Shown: positions 41,991 through 50,217 of the stretch, piece by piece | Layout: each line of letters starts with the position of its first letter | Numbering within the stretch: the first letter of the stretch is position 1 | Source of the DNA: a virus | DNA: 64,000 bases | Direction: 5' to 3' (one strand) | IMG/VR virus record: IMGVR_UViG_3300021092_000036 | Location: 1 to 64,000 of that record | Program-made: the position numbers and the translations under genes | Notes under the pieces: generated by a model | Databases searched by the model: none | What the model was told of the DNA's origin: nothing | What the model saw: the letters and a program-made list of their open reading frames with translations, nothing else

Positions 41991-42373
41991 ACTTCCTTTG
42001 ACATTCTATACCATGAAGAACCACCCGTACTGTTAGGGTTATTTCCGTGCATAGTTTTAAGCTCATCTAACCAATCAAATATTTTAATCCCATATGAATT
42101 ATAAACCTCGATTTGGTAATCACCATTTAGAATCGGAATTTTTTCGAAGGGTATTAACTTTGTGTAATATCCTCTTACATGATGGTCGACAAACCAAAAA
42201 ATATCGAACTCATCATATAAATTTTCTTTAGTAATTGGTTCGTTAATATAAAATTTATAAACCAAGAACGATTCACCTTTACTCAGTGATACATCAATTG
42301 ATTCTATTGAAGGACTGGGTATAGATGAATTTATAATTTTATTTAATGCTAATAATTCTTGGTCTTTAGTCAT
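41987..42373 (-). CDS. Small protein, unknown
   Basis: A 128-residue protein (DQELLALNKIINSSIPSPSI) with a strand-rich middle and a Gly/Ser-rich C-terminus. Its ATG overlaps the stop of the endolysin upstream, so the two are co-translated. Confidence 0.7.
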   Translation of the reverse strand: MTKDQELLALNKIINSSIPSPSIESIDVSLSKGESFLVYKFYINEPITKENLYDEFDIFWFVDHHVRGYYTKLIPFEKIPILNGDYQIEVYNSYGIKIFDWLDELKTMHGNNPNSTGGSSWYRMSKEV

Positions 42374-43251
42374 TACAAACTTAACAACATATCGATTAAT
42401 TCTTGTTGAGGGAACATATCAACTTTTCCTCTTATAACATTAGTATGTGAATACATACCAGGTGTTGAATTTGCTTTGTTTAAATCTAACACGTCAAATC
42501 CATCAGCACCCTTTTCTTTCACCCATTCTACTAAACCAACTCTTGGGTCGATATTATATTTGTTAGCACAATATAAAATCCAATTTCTTAAGACTCTAAT
42601 TTGTTCGTCAGAATAACGATGCCAAAATTGGTGACCTCTAAATGGTTTTGCAAGTTTAACAATTTGACTAAGTTCGGCAATTGTTCCTACATAAGTTTTA
42701 CCATTTACAATTTGACCCATATTACAAACTTCGATTGCCACTGAATTTCTGTGCATTACTGAATTCCCTGTTCCTGTGTGCCATCCATAACCACCTTCAG
42801 GAAAACATTGGATTAATTCACCATCAAATTTAGAGTTACCATTTTTAACTGATTGTCCCCCTAAGATAAATTCTGTTGCAACATTTCCTCTGTTATCTCT
42901 AGCCCACATATCAGCTACTTGATATGGATTTTCCCATCCTGCCGTGTGGTGTAGGAATATCCATTGCTTTTTAACAGGACCCTCAAAGTAAGTACCTTTT
43001 GGCATATAATGTTTAACAATTTGTAACGCGGATTGAACTTCAGTATTCTCAGCGTTATCTGTTGTTAATATCCCCATATGAGCCCAAGTTTTTGGACCAA
43101 CAACACCATCAACGATTAAACCATTTTTCTTTTGATAAGTTTTTACCGCCGCTTCAGTTTTTGAACCAAAATCACCATCTACAGTTAATTTTAAAAATTC
43201 TTGTAAGGTTCTAACTGATTCTCCCTTACTACCTTTTTTTAGTGTTTCCAT
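42373..43251 (-). CDS. Amidase-2 endolysin with peptidoglycan-binding domain
   Basis: A 292-residue wall hydrolase. Residues 5-60 are a PG_binding_1 repeat domain (GESVRTLQEFLKLTVDGDFG; VDGVVGPKTW). Residues 95-285 are an N-acetylmuramoyl-L-alanine amidase with zinc ligands H101 or H102 (FLHHTAGW), H269 and D278 (SHTNVIRGKVDMFP) and the family segment GYGWHTG. No signal peptide. It differs from the smaller amidase at 6145, so one may be the endolysin and the other a virion- or exit-linked lysin; which is which is not visible. Confidence 0.92.
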   Translation of the reverse strand: METLKKGSKGESVRTLQEFLKLTVDGDFGSKTEAAVKTYQKKNGLIVDGVVGPKTWAHMGILTTDNAENTEVQSALQIVKHYMPKGTYFEGPVKKQWIFLHHTAGWENPYQVADMWARDNRGNVATEFILGGQSVKNGNSKFDGELIQCFPEGGYGWHTGTGNSVMHRNSVAIEVCNMGQIVNGKTYVGTIAELSQIVKLAKPFRGHQFWHRYSDEQIRVLRNWILYCANKYNIDPRVGLVEWVKEKGADGFDVLDLNKANSTPGMYSHTNVIRGKVDMFPQQELIDMLLSL

Positions 43252-43275
43252 AATTTTATTTATTATTTGTTTATT

Positions 43276-43653
43276 TTAAAAAATATTTTTAACGTCTAAA
43301 CCCGTTCTTTCTTTAAACCATTCCATTGCTATCGGTTCATAACTCGAACCAAACATATGTCTTAACATTTTATTTACATTATCATCGACAAACCTGAATG
43401 ATGGTAGGTATTGTAGGTCATCTTCAGACCAACCCTCATCATTGGATGGATATTTGAAATATTCAATTACAGAGATAACTCCCATATCATTTATTTTTTC
43501 AGCATCACCGAAATATATTGCTTCAATATTATGACCAGAATCCCAATCAAAAAATTCCTCCTCTTCCCAATGTAGATTTTCAAGATTAAAACTATCGTCT
43601 AAAAATTTAAATACGATATCTTTTAGTTTGGACTCTGTAATTATATATTTCAT
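43276..43653 (-). CDS. Leader-bearing protein, ITES family member 1
   Basis: A 125-residue acidic protein with leader MKYIITESKLKDIVFKFLDD, nearly identical in the first 20 residues to 45819-46205 (MKYLITESKIKETIFNYLDD), and a different body. Start at 43653 is fixed by leader and by TATTTAT 5 nt upstream. Function unknown. Confidence 0.75.
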   Translation of the reverse strand: MKYIITESKLKDIVFKFLDDSFNLENLHWEEEEFFDWDSGHNIEAIYFGDAEKINDMGVISVIEYFKYPSNDEGWSEDDLQYLPSFRFVDDNVNKMLRHMFGSSYEPIAMEWFKERTGLDVKNIF

Positions 43654-43658
43654 ATTAA

Positions 43659-43665
43659 ATAAATA
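43659..43665 (-). promoter_or_regulatory. TATTTAT motif, putative late promoter (minus)
   Basis: Minus-strand TATTTAT 5 nt before ATG 43653. Confidence 0.55.
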
Positions 43666-43675
43666 CTTATTGTAT

Positions 43676-44074
43676 ATGGAAATGGATAAGAATACAAAGA
43701 AAACCTTCGACATGGTTCATAAACTATTGGAAGGTGACCATGTTTTTGAAGGATGGTATTCATTACCATATTCTCATAGTGATGAAGATGTAGTCGATTA
43801 CATTATAAAATATCGAGTTAAAAAAGTGTATTTATGGAAAGACGCAACTGGTGATGAAGAATGTTTGTATGAGGGAACCATCTATATTGAACCCATACAA
43901 ATATCATTAGGTGTTAATGATGATTGGGAACAAGGATTCAAACAAGACGATATCTATGAGAGGATTTGGGATGAATTAGGGGAAACTGTTGTTGATAAAG
44001 TTATTACAATATTACCACACGTTTGTGTTGATTATGGTTGGGATTATAAGAAACTTAATTCTACCAAATCTTAA
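43676..44074 (+). CDS. Acidic protein, unknown
   Basis: A 132-residue acidic protein (TKKTFDMVHKLLEGDHVFEG; ends KKLNSTKS). Start 43676 or 43682. Divergent from 43276-43653 with only 22 nt between. Function unknown. Confidence 0.65.
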   Translation: MEMDKNTKKTFDMVHKLLEGDHVFEGWYSLPYSHSDEDVVDYIIKYRVKKVYLWKDATGDEECLYEGTIYIEPIQISLGVNDDWEQGFKQDDIYERIWDELGETVVDKVITILPHVCVDYGWDYKKLNSTKS

Positions 44075-44726
44075 GTTTTTTACCGTTTTTATCTAAAGGA
44101 TAAATACTGTTAGTATAATACATATACGAGTTATCAAATAATAAAGGATTATTAACAATGAAAGAATTCATTGGGTTAAATAGAGTATATTCATAATCAT
44201 CATAAAACTTATCATCTTGAAATACTCTATCTAATACACCTCCATCAGGTCCTAATTCATCTTCAGTATAAACATGACCTGTTTTTTTATCTATACATTT
44301 CATAAACCTCATCCCAATCTCAATATGAAAATCTTCTTGAGGTTTTATAGTAAACCAATCACATTGTATATCCGCATAAAAATTTTTAAAATCAATTTTA
44401 TTAATCGATTTCATTCTATTAAATAATTCTTTCTCATCTTCACGATTTAAATAATAGTAATTATCTAATTTATTGAAATGAGCCATGTGTCGTTCATATC
44501 CTCTAAATAAAGTATTCGAACCATCAGTTAGTTTACAATAATCATCAAAAATATCCCAAACGTAAGACTTTAAACATTCTATACTATACGATAGACCATT
44601 AGGATTCCCAATATCCCACCAAAGTTGCCCCGTCTCAAGATTTGGTTCAGGGTATAAATAAACTCCGTGAAAATCATATCTTGGTTTTAAATATTTGGTT
44701 AAATAGAATTTAATTTCAGGTCTCAT
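44061..44726 (-). CDS. PLLFDNS-family paralogue B
   Basis: A 221-residue protein, paralogue of 49507-50205. Shared: DFHGVYLYPEPN start, 'NGLSYSIxCLKSYVWDIFDDYC', RMKSINKIDF, and the C-terminal VNNPLLFDNSYMYYTN then PLDKNGKKLKI. An ATG at 44732 exists, but it overlaps the TATTTAT motif, and 44726 keeps the 4-nt spacing seen elsewhere. Function unknown. Confidence 0.75.
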   Translation of the reverse strand: MRPEIKFYLTKYLKPRYDFHGVYLYPEPNLETGQLWWDIGNPNGLSYSIECLKSYVWDIFDDYCKLTDGSNTLFRGYERHMAHFNKLDNYYYLNREDEKELFNRMKSINKIDFKNFYADIQCDWFTIKPQEDFHIEIGMRFMKCIDKKTGHVYTEDELGPDGGVLDRVFQDDKFYDDYEYTLFNPMNSFIVNNPLLFDNSYMYYTNSIYPLDKNGKKLKIW

Positions 44727-44730
44727 ATCC

Positions 44731-44737
44731 ATAAATA
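44731..44737 (-). promoter_or_regulatory. TATTTAT motif, putative late promoter (minus)
   Basis: Minus-strand TATTTAT 4 nt before ATG 44726. Confidence 0.5.
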
Positions 44738-44741
44738 CTTA

Positions 44742-44748
44742 TATTTAT
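44742..44748 (+). promoter_or_regulatory. TATTTAT motif, putative late promoter
   Basis: TATTTAT 5 nt before ATG 44754; forms a divergent pair with the motif at 44731-44737, only 4 nt apart. Confidence 0.5.
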
Positions 44749-44753
44749 CATTA

Positions 44754-45305
44754 ATGAAAGAGGATAGAAAAAAGCGACTAAGAAAATTAGTGGATGAACA
44801 CGGATTACGTGGTGCGGCTGAAATATTGGGATTGAATCAAGCTGATTTAGCAGTTGAACTTAATATACCAATTAACCATGAGTTGGCTAACCAAGTTCTG
44901 TTTGATTTATACCAACTAGGTAAATTACCTGAAGTCTATAGAGAATATGAAATATTTGTTGATAGATTTAATGCGACTTTTGAATGGAGAATGGATTCAC
45001 CAACCGATTATTATGGTGATGATGCTGAATATGAAGAAACGTTCGCAGGATATGCAACTCCTTTTTGGGACGGTTCAGATTATACACCTGTTGAAGCGAT
45101 ATATTATACCGTTACAAAAGACGGTAAAACAATGATTGATAAGGAGATGATGGGAGATTATTTCCAAGAACTTAAATCAATAACTGAATTTCGTAACTTA
45201 GAACATTTATTGGTTTGGTATAGAGACTTTTATTTACCAAATGTATATTATATCTTAAATAGACTTTTTCTACGTGATATAAGAGAAGAAAGTAAACTTA
45301 ATTAA
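44754..45305 (+). CDS. HTH-like protein, unknown
   Basis: A 183-residue protein. Residues 8-36 (LVDEHGLRGAAEILGLNQAD) look like a helix-turn-helix; 49121-49492 starts with a similar segment. The remainder is acidic and aromatic-rich. It could bind DNA or be a packaged protein; unknown. Confidence 0.7.
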   Translation: MKEDRKKRLRKLVDEHGLRGAAEILGLNQADLAVELNIPINHELANQVLFDLYQLGKLPEVYREYEIFVDRFNATFEWRMDSPTDYYGDDAEYEETFAGYATPFWDGSDYTPVEAIYYTVTKDGKTMIDKEMMGDYFQELKSITEFRNLEHLLVWYRDFYLPNVYYILNRLFLRDIREESKLN

Positions 45306-45817
45306 GTTCCAACAAATCTAATAGAATGTTTATCTATTTTAATGTCAGTTGTTTCACCATCATAATAGTCAGCATCTGATTCCGCCCCATCGTAGATATC
45401 AACAGACCCTTCATTTAACATAGAGCCAATAGTAGTCTTTACTAAATCTCGTGAATAAGACCTAATTTTATGAGTGTAACTTCTCCTAACATGCTCAATC
45501 CTGTATTCATCAATATCAAATGAAAAAATAGCACCTTCAGGTCTTTTTAAAGGACCCGATGGTTTAGCGGAATTAAAATCATAATCGGCATTTAATCTGA
45601 TAGTCGCAGCAATATAGTTAGGGTCAATTGGGTACTCAAGACTTAAACCAATTATTGTACCTGCACTTTCACATGAGTCTAAAAACCCACTGTCCTCGAT
45701 TATATCTCGGTCATTAATAATATCTTGAATACCAGGGTGATGCTCGTTACCAACCGTTTTTAATAAGTAAAACAATTGCACATCTTTTAAATTTTCTAAT
45801 TGTGATTTTTCAGTCAT
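45302..45817 (-). CDS. Acidic protein, unknown
   Basis: A 171-residue protein (TEKSQLENLKDVQLFYLLKT). Strand-rich middle, acidic Asp/Tyr end. It starts one base after the stop of 45819-46205 in the same direction, so both share the TATTTAT motif upstream of that gene. Confidence 0.7.
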   Translation of the reverse strand: MTEKSQLENLKDVQLFYLLKTVGNEHHPGIQDIINDRDIIEDSGFLDSCESAGTIIGLSLEYPIDPNYIAATIRLNADYDFNSAKPSGPLKRPEGAIFSFDIDEYRIEHVRRSYTHKIRSYSRDLVKTTIGSMLNEGSVDIYDGAESDADYYDGETTDIKIDKHSIRFVGT

Positions 45818-45818
45818 A

Positions 45819-46205
45819 TTAATTAGGTTCTAAATGTTTTGCGTTTAAACGAAATTTATTATTAATCCAATCTTTCACATATTGTTTAACGTTATCCTCG
45901 GTAAACAAATTAGATAAAGGATTATAAATATAATTAGTGTCTAACTCGATTAAAGGGAAAAAATCGGAAGGGTAAGGACATTCAACTCCTACGACCCATT
46001 CGTAAGCTTCAGGGTCCCTATAGATAGTAAACACATGGTCATAATCAGGGTCCATATCATCACCCCAACTAACAGTTTGGAAATACTCCTTTACTGCAGC
46101 TGGATAATCTGACCTATGTTCCTCAACTCCTTTAAATAACTGAGAATCATCCAAGTAATTAAAGATGGTTTCTTTTATTTTAGACTCTGTGATTAGATAT
46201 TTCAT
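45819..46205 (-). CDS. Leader-bearing protein, ITES family member 2
   Basis: A 128-residue protein with leader MKYLITESKIKETIFNYLDD, matching 43276-43653 over the first 20 residues, then an unrelated-looking acidic body (HVFTIYRDPEAYEWVVGVEC). TATTTAT 5 nt upstream. First gene of a two-gene unit. Confidence 0.75.
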   Translation of the reverse strand: MKYLITESKIKETIFNYLDDSQLFKGVEEHRSDYPAAVKEYFQTVSWGDDMDPDYDHVFTIYRDPEAYEWVVGVECPYPSDFFPLIELDTNYIYNPLSNLFTEDNVKQYVKDWINNKFRLNAKHLEPN

Positions 46206-46210
46206 TTATA

Positions 46211-46217
46211 ATAAATA
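46211..46217 (-). promoter_or_regulatory. TATTTAT motif, putative late promoter (minus)
   Basis: Minus-strand TATTTAT 5 nt before ATG 46205. Confidence 0.55.
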
Positions 46218-46226
46218 TAAGATGGT

Positions 46227-46257
46227 TTTGTTAATTGGATATAATTTAATATATTTG
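46227..46257 (+). promoter_or_regulatory. Consensus host-type promoter, near-leaderless
   Basis: TTTG 46227-46230, 19 nt, TATATTTG 46250-46257; only 4 nt to ATG 46262. Confidence 0.75.
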
Positions 46258-46261
46258 CCGT

Positions 46262-46849
46262 ATGATAGACAACATAGAATTAATAAAACCTTTATTGAAT
46301 TTCTCAGAGTGGGGGGATTTCTACATGTTATATGTATTCAATAGAAAGAAGGACCAACCTGAAGGTGAAAGAGATAATCACCAATCAGTAAGAACAATTA
46401 AAACTTATTGCGTCGATTCCATTCCATATTTAGAAAAAAGATATGATGAGATTAAACAACTTTGTGAAATCTTTAACGCTCGCGCATATATCCATGTCCA
46501 AAAACAAAACCATAAAGATGTATCATTAAATATGTTGGCAACACTTGCTGAACGTATTAGAGACGGTGCGACAAATCAAAAAGGATTATTTAATTCAGTT
46601 GTTGGACAAATTAAAACGCAAGAAAAGAGATGGATTGTTGATATTGATACCACAGACTACCATGCGGTATATGAACTAACAAGATTTATTGAAACATTAA
46701 AACCTGAAGGACCAAAAATTGAGTCGGTATTACCAACAAAGAATGGTTATCATTTAATTACAGGTAAGTTCGATGCTAAAACATTTAGTGAAAAATATCC
46801 TGATATTAATATACAAAAAAAGAACCCAACAGTTTTATTTATACCATGA
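46262..46849 (+). CDS. Conserved protein, primase-like pattern
   Basis: A 195-residue protein. The C-terminal half, RWIVDIDTTDYHAVYELTRF then LPTKNGYHLITGKFD, has the 'D-x-D ... pTKNGyHlit' arrangement I recall from small archaeo-eukaryotic-primase-like or RNA-end-processing proteins in phages. The D-x-D could bind metal. The assignment is tentative. It has a perfect host-type promoter, so it is likely early. Confidence 0.65.
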   Translation: MIDNIELIKPLLNFSEWGDFYMLYVFNRKKDQPEGERDNHQSVRTIKTYCVDSIPYLEKRYDEIKQLCEIFNARAYIHVQKQNHKDVSLNMLATLAERIRDGATNQKGLFNSVVGQIKTQEKRWIVDIDTTDYHAVYELTRFIETLKPEGPKIESVLPTKNGYHLITGKFDAKTFSEKYPDINIQKKNPTVLFIP

Positions 46850-46989
46850 GAACCGAATTAATAGCAGAAAACATTTTGTTTAGAGAACTTAAATATCCTC
46901 ATACATATGATAAAAGAACTACAATCTTAAATCATATTTTAAATGGTATTGTTAGGAATATTAAAGAAAAAATCTTAAATTTGTTTTAA
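46846..46989 (+). CDS. Small basic protein
   Basis: A 47-residue frame starting ATGA over the previous stop (MRTELIAENILFRELKYPHT; ends KEKILNLF). The overlap and absence of other content to 46989 support it. Unknown function. Confidence 0.5.
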   Translation: MRTELIAENILFRELKYPHTYDKRTTILNHILNGIVRNIKEKILNLF

Positions 46990-46998
46990 TGAGTTTAT

Positions 46999-47397
46999 TT
47001 ATGTTTTGGGAGCTGCGGGAGTTTTGGCAGCAGCGTTTTTCTTATCGATTTGAGCTTTAGCCGCCGTAAGAACACGAGCGACAGCTCCAGCCATTAGAGG
47101 ACCAAAACCCGGAGTTTCACCCACTGCATTTCCGTTATCTTTTAATGCTTGCCAAAGTTGTTGAACAGTGGTAACATTACTATATTTTGTAGAGGCTGGG
47201 TAAGCATTGAAAATATAATTAGCAGCCGCAGCGGCACTTTTATTACCAAACTTATAGTCAACAACAATAGAGTTATCTTGGTTTAATTGTAAAAACTGTT
47301 GAATTGCACCGGCATTTGCCTCGATTTGTTCAGTTATCAGAGGTTTTACATTACCCAATGACGACTCCAATAATTCTTTGAACCTACTTATTTCCAT
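46999..47397 (-). CDS. Leader-bearing alanine-rich protein
   Basis: A 132-residue protein: MEISRFKELLESSLGNVKPL then ITEQ near residue 24, the (I/L)xE leader end. The body is a small helical domain (SNVTTVQQLWQALKDNGNAV) and an Ala/Lys/Pro-rich tail, similar in style to DNA-binding or internal head proteins. TATTTAT 15 nt upstream. Probable packaged protein. Confidence 0.75.
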   Translation of the reverse strand: MEISRFKELLESSLGNVKPLITEQIEANAGAIQQFLQLNQDNSIVVDYKFGNKSAAAAANYIFNAYPASTKYSNVTTVQQLWQALKDNGNAVGETPGFGPLMAGAVARVLTAAKAQIDKKNAAAKTPAAPKT

Positions 47398-47412
47398 TTT
47401 TTGATTTTATAA

Positions 47413-47419
47413 ATAAATA
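47413..47419 (-). promoter_or_regulatory. TATTTAT motif, putative late promoter (minus)
   Basis: Minus-strand TATTTAT 15 nt before ATG 47397; an overlapping copy lies 4 nt closer. Confidence 0.5.
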
Positions 47420-47564
47420 CTTTTTAAAAAAACAAAAAATTAAATTATGATTATATCCTCCAACCTATCTTGTATCAAATAAGGTTTTGATGAGTTAGGG
47501 TCAGGAGCTTACGGTTAAACATATGAGGGAAGAATTGCGGTATATTTAATTAAAAAGAACTAAC
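47420..47564. other. Non-coding gap of 145 nt
   Basis: No frame. It has TATCTTG near 47467 and TATATTTA at 47541-47548, 16 nt before ATG 47565. The latter is the likely -7 box for that gene. Confidence 0.4.
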
Positions 47565-47840
47565 ATGCACACAAAACCTGTATTACAAGACTTGAATGCA
47601 AAAGCAACTGGTGAGTATTGTATTATGATTAATATTAATGAGGACCTTTCTTTAGATGATGCAACTGTAAAGATTTTAGGACCCGAAAGGACGTTATTAT
47701 TCTCGATGAAACCACGAACATATGAGTTTGAACTTTGTTTGTATAGTGGTAAACCAATGTTTGTCGAACTACACACGCCATCAGGAACATCAGTTCAATA
47801 TGTTAAAGGGTCGGGAAATGATTTTTACTCAAATAATTGA
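47565..47840 (+). CDS. Small beta-rich protein
   Basis: A 91-residue protein (TGEYCIMININEDLSLDDAT; FELCLYSGKPMFVEL). It looks like a small beta sandwich. No family recognised. Codon use is C/G-richer than average, as in other host-promoter genes. Confidence 0.7.
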   Translation: MHTKPVLQDLNAKATGEYCIMININEDLSLDDATVKILGPERTLLFSMKPRTYEFELCLYSGKPMFVELHTPSGTSVQYVKGSGNDFYSNN

Positions 47841-47843
47841 TTT

Positions 47844-48092
47844 ATGATAACAAAATTTTTATTTTTTTTAAGTCTATTCTTAGTTAGTTGCTCAAATTGG
47901 AAATATAAAGATGTCGAATATGAAAGATGTGTATATTTAGAATCAATACATGCTCATTTTTATTATCATGAAACATGTGAATGGTCTTGTCTAAATATGG
48001 AAGAAGGTGAATATACTTTCGTTGATAGTTTTCGAGTTAAATATAGGACTGATAAGAAAGGTATGGTTAAACAAATAAAGTTAGTAAAATGA
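47844..48092 (+). CDS. Small lipoprotein
   Basis: An 82-residue predicted lipoprotein with lipobox LVSC, Cys at residue 16 (LFFLSLFLVSCSNWKYKD). The mature part has several Cys. It may act at the host envelope, e.g. superinfection exclusion; inference. It overlaps the next gene by four bases. Confidence 0.75.
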   Translation: MITKFLFFLSLFLVSCSNWKYKDVEYERCVYLESIHAHFYYHETCEWSCLNMEEGEYTFVDSFRVKYRTDKKGMVKQIKLVK

Positions 48093-48343
48093 CAGAAAGA
48101 GAATTAATATTATTGGGGTTTAAGAGCGAGGAAATAAAAGAATATGATGAAGATGAGACTTATTACTACGCTCTTGATATTGTGGATGGGTTAACATTAA
48201 TCACCCCAACTAATGATGAGGTAAAAAATGAGGAGTGGTATGTTGAAGTATTTAATACCGACCCGACAATAAGATTTCATAATTTTAACAATGTGAAAGA
48301 CTTGATTGATATTTTAAAAAATGGAATTGTAATTAAAAAATAA
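48089..48343 (+). CDS. Small acidic protein, unknown
   Basis: An 84-residue protein (LILLGFKSEEIKEYDEDETY; HNFNNVKDLIDILKNG). The pattern LILLGFxxxEVxxxDxxxxYYY..D..DGLTLIT matches short phage proteins I remember, of unknown function. Confidence 0.75.
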   Translation: MTERELILLGFKSEEIKEYDEDETYYYALDIVDGLTLITPTNDEVKNEEWYVEVFNTDPTIRFHNFNNVKDLIDILKNGIVIKK

Positions 48344-48344
48344 T

Positions 48345-48491
48345 ATGGAAAACGAAATAAAATACATTGAAGTTTGTATAGGTGTTGGTATGGACCAAAT
48401 AACACCTGAGTATGTTAAAATACCTATTTATCCTGAAACAAAGGAAGTTAAACGACCAAAAAAAGAAATTGAAATTGAATCTGAAAAATGA
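48345..48491 (+). CDS. Small protein, unknown
   Basis: A 48-residue frame filling the gap to the acetyltransferase and overlapping its ATG (ATGA). It encodes MENEIKYIEVCIGVGMDQIT and a Lys/Glu-rich tail. Support is the tiling and plausible composition. Confidence 0.55.
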   Translation: MENEIKYIEVCIGVGMDQITPEYVKIPIYPETKEVKRPKKEIEIESEK

Positions 48492-49009
48492 TTGTTGGTA
48501 AACACACTTATGGTCATCAGAACATAAAGGTTTTTGAATGGGGAGAAGGTGCCAAATTAAAAATTGGTTCATTTTGTTCGTTGGGTGGTAATTTATCTAT
48601 TTATTTAGGTGGTAATCATAGAATTGATTGGGTTACAACATACCCATTTGGACACATAAAACAAAATGTTTTTGATAGGTTTAACGGGGAAGGTCATCCT
48701 CAAACTAATGGTGATGTTGTAATTGGTAATGATGTTTGGATAGGTGCGAATAGTGTAATAATGAGTGGTGTTAAAATTGGCGATGGAGCGGTAATTGCCA
48801 ATAATTCACATATTGTTAAAGATGTTGAACCTTATAGTATAGTAGGAGGTAACCCAGCTAAATTAATTAAGTATAGATTCACTAACGATATTATCACAAA
48901 ATTACTTCAGTTAAAATGGTGGGAAATGGAGGATAAAGAAATAAATGAGATAACACCAATACTTTGTTCAGACAAAATTGAAGAATTTTTAAAAATATTA
49001 AATAAATGA
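48488..49009 (+). CDS. Hexapeptide-repeat O-acetyltransferase
   Basis: A 173-residue left-handed beta-helix acetyltransferase of the CatB/xenobiotic-acetyltransferase class. Visible: start IVGKHTYG, GSFCSLGGNLSIYLGGNHR, and the coil VVIGNDVWIGANSVIMSGVK and IVGGNPAKLI at the end. Such enzymes acetylate sugars or antibiotics. In a phage with RmlC and a glycosyltransferase, modifying surface glycan (O-antigen-like) or phage-linked sugar is the likely role; inference. Catalytic His is probably the one in GGNHR. Confidence 0.9.
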   Translation: MIVGKHTYGHQNIKVFEWGEGAKLKIGSFCSLGGNLSIYLGGNHRIDWVTTYPFGHIKQNVFDRFNGEGHPQTNGDVVIGNDVWIGANSVIMSGVKIGDGAVIANNSHIVKDVEPYSIVGGNPAKLIKYRFTNDIITKLLQLKWWEMEDKEINEITPILCSDKIEEFLKILNK

Positions 49010-49134
49010 AAAAAGTTTTTTATTGGGTATTAAAAATAATTTCTGTACTTTTGTTAATAACCCCATTGGTATTAAGTATACCAGGGTTTTTACTACACGT
49101 ACTATCCGAAGAATTAGATAATGAAGAACACTGA
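49006..49134 (+). CDS. Small membrane protein
   Basis: A 42-residue frame overlapping both neighbours (ATGA with the acetyltransferase, 14 nt with the next), with one membrane helix (VLKIISVLLLITPLVLSI). Likely real by tiling; unknown function. Confidence 0.55.
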   Translation: MKKVFYWVLKIISVLLLITPLVLSIPGFLLHVLSEELDNEEH

Positions 49135-49492
49135 CAAAATATTAAAATTAATTGATGAACTAGGAATTATTAAAACTAGTGAAATGTTAACCATTTCACC
49201 TATAGAGTTAATTAATCAATTAGGTCTAGATATTAAAACAATAGACGACATCAATTTTAAACCATTCGAAGGAGGAGTTGCGGGTAGTATTATGTTTGAC
49301 AACCGTTATGGTGTGTCTGTAGTTTCACACAAATATTCTTATGGTGGTGACAAAGGATTATTTGAAATGGCTATTTTAGATAGTGAGGGTAATCTAACAT
49401 ATGGTACCGATATTACTTCAGATGTTATTGGATATCTAACACCTGAAGAGGTTACTGAATACATGATAAAGGTACAAGATTTAAAATCTTAG
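49121..49492 (+). CDS. HTH-like protein, unknown
   Basis: A 123-residue protein. Residues 8-32 (LIDELGIIKTSEMLTISPIE) resemble the start of 44754-45305. The C-terminal part is strand-rich. It ends with TAG, and that end overlaps the start of the TATTTAT region for the next gene. Confidence 0.65.
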   Translation: MKNTDKILKLIDELGIIKTSEMLTISPIELINQLGLDIKTIDDINFKPFEGGVAGSIMFDNRYGVSVVSHKYSYGGDKGLFEMAILDSEGNLTYGTDITSDVIGYLTPEEVTEYMIKVQDLKS

Positions 49493-49495
49493 TGG

Positions 49496-49502
49496 TATTT
49501 AT
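49496..49502 (+). promoter_or_regulatory. TATTTAT motif, putative late promoter
   Basis: TATTTAT 4 nt before ATG 49507. Confidence 0.5.
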
Positions 49503-49506
49503 TAAT

Positions 49507-50205
49507 ATGTATGAAAAAATAATCAAAATATATTATGAAAATGTTTTGGAAGATGAATATGATTTTAATGGAATTATATTAACCCCTTATCTTAATAGAG
49601 AAGAAAATAGAATTGATTGGGAGGTAGATAACCCACAAAAAGTATCAGTAGCAAAATCAATAATTTTAGATTTTGTCCATGATTTATTTTATGATTTTTG
49701 TTTGTATGTTTCATCAGGAAAAAACGGACAAAGGGAAACGTATGATAATCTACATAAAAAAGCAACTAATTTATCTCTTACATTTAGCTTTCCAAACGGA
49801 AATGTTTTTTTTAATCAAAAAGATAAATTAAAACTTTCAGCATCATTAGAAAAAATTAACCAAATAAATTTCAAAGTAAGGGGAGGTAATCATTACATAT
49901 TTGATATTGAAATTGATGATTATGAGGTTGATAATACTCATGGTGAGGATTTCTACTGTGCATTTGATGTTATTTTTTTATCAGGAACAAAAAACGGAGA
50001 AAAAATAAAAGATAGTGAAATGAAAGAATGTATTGGTAATGTTTTTAGAGATGATGATTTTATTGATTATCAGCATATATTAATGAAGGATTTTTGGGTA
50101 CCTATAGTATATAACCCACTTTTATTTGACAATTCATTAACTTATTATACTAATGATTTTATTCCTTATGATAAAAATGGAAAAAAAATTGTTATTGATT
50201 ATTAA
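49507..50205 (+). CDS. PLLFDNS-family paralogue C
   Basis: A 232-residue protein, paralogue of 44061-44726 and more distantly 41370-41990. Shared: DFNGIILTPYLNREEN, a SxxKSIILDFVHDLFYDFC segment, LEKINQINFKV, and the end YNPLLFDNSLTYYTN, PYDKNGKKI. Start 49507 (not GTG 49492) keeps the TATTTAT spacing. Unknown function. Confidence 0.75.
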   Translation: MYEKIIKIYYENVLEDEYDFNGIILTPYLNREENRIDWEVDNPQKVSVAKSIILDFVHDLFYDFCLYVSSGKNGQRETYDNLHKKATNLSLTFSFPNGNVFFNQKDKLKLSASLEKINQINFKVRGGNHYIFDIEIDDYEVDNTHGEDFYCAFDVIFLSGTKNGEKIKDSEMKECIGNVFRDDDFIDYQHILMKDFWVPIVYNPLLFDNSLTYYTNDFIPYDKNGKKIVIDY

Positions 50206-50206
50206 A

Positions 50207-50213
50207 TATTTAT
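50207..50213 (+). promoter_or_regulatory. TATTTAT motif, putative late promoter
   Basis: TATTTAT 4 nt before ATG 50218. Confidence 0.55.
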
Positions 50214-50217
50214 TAAT

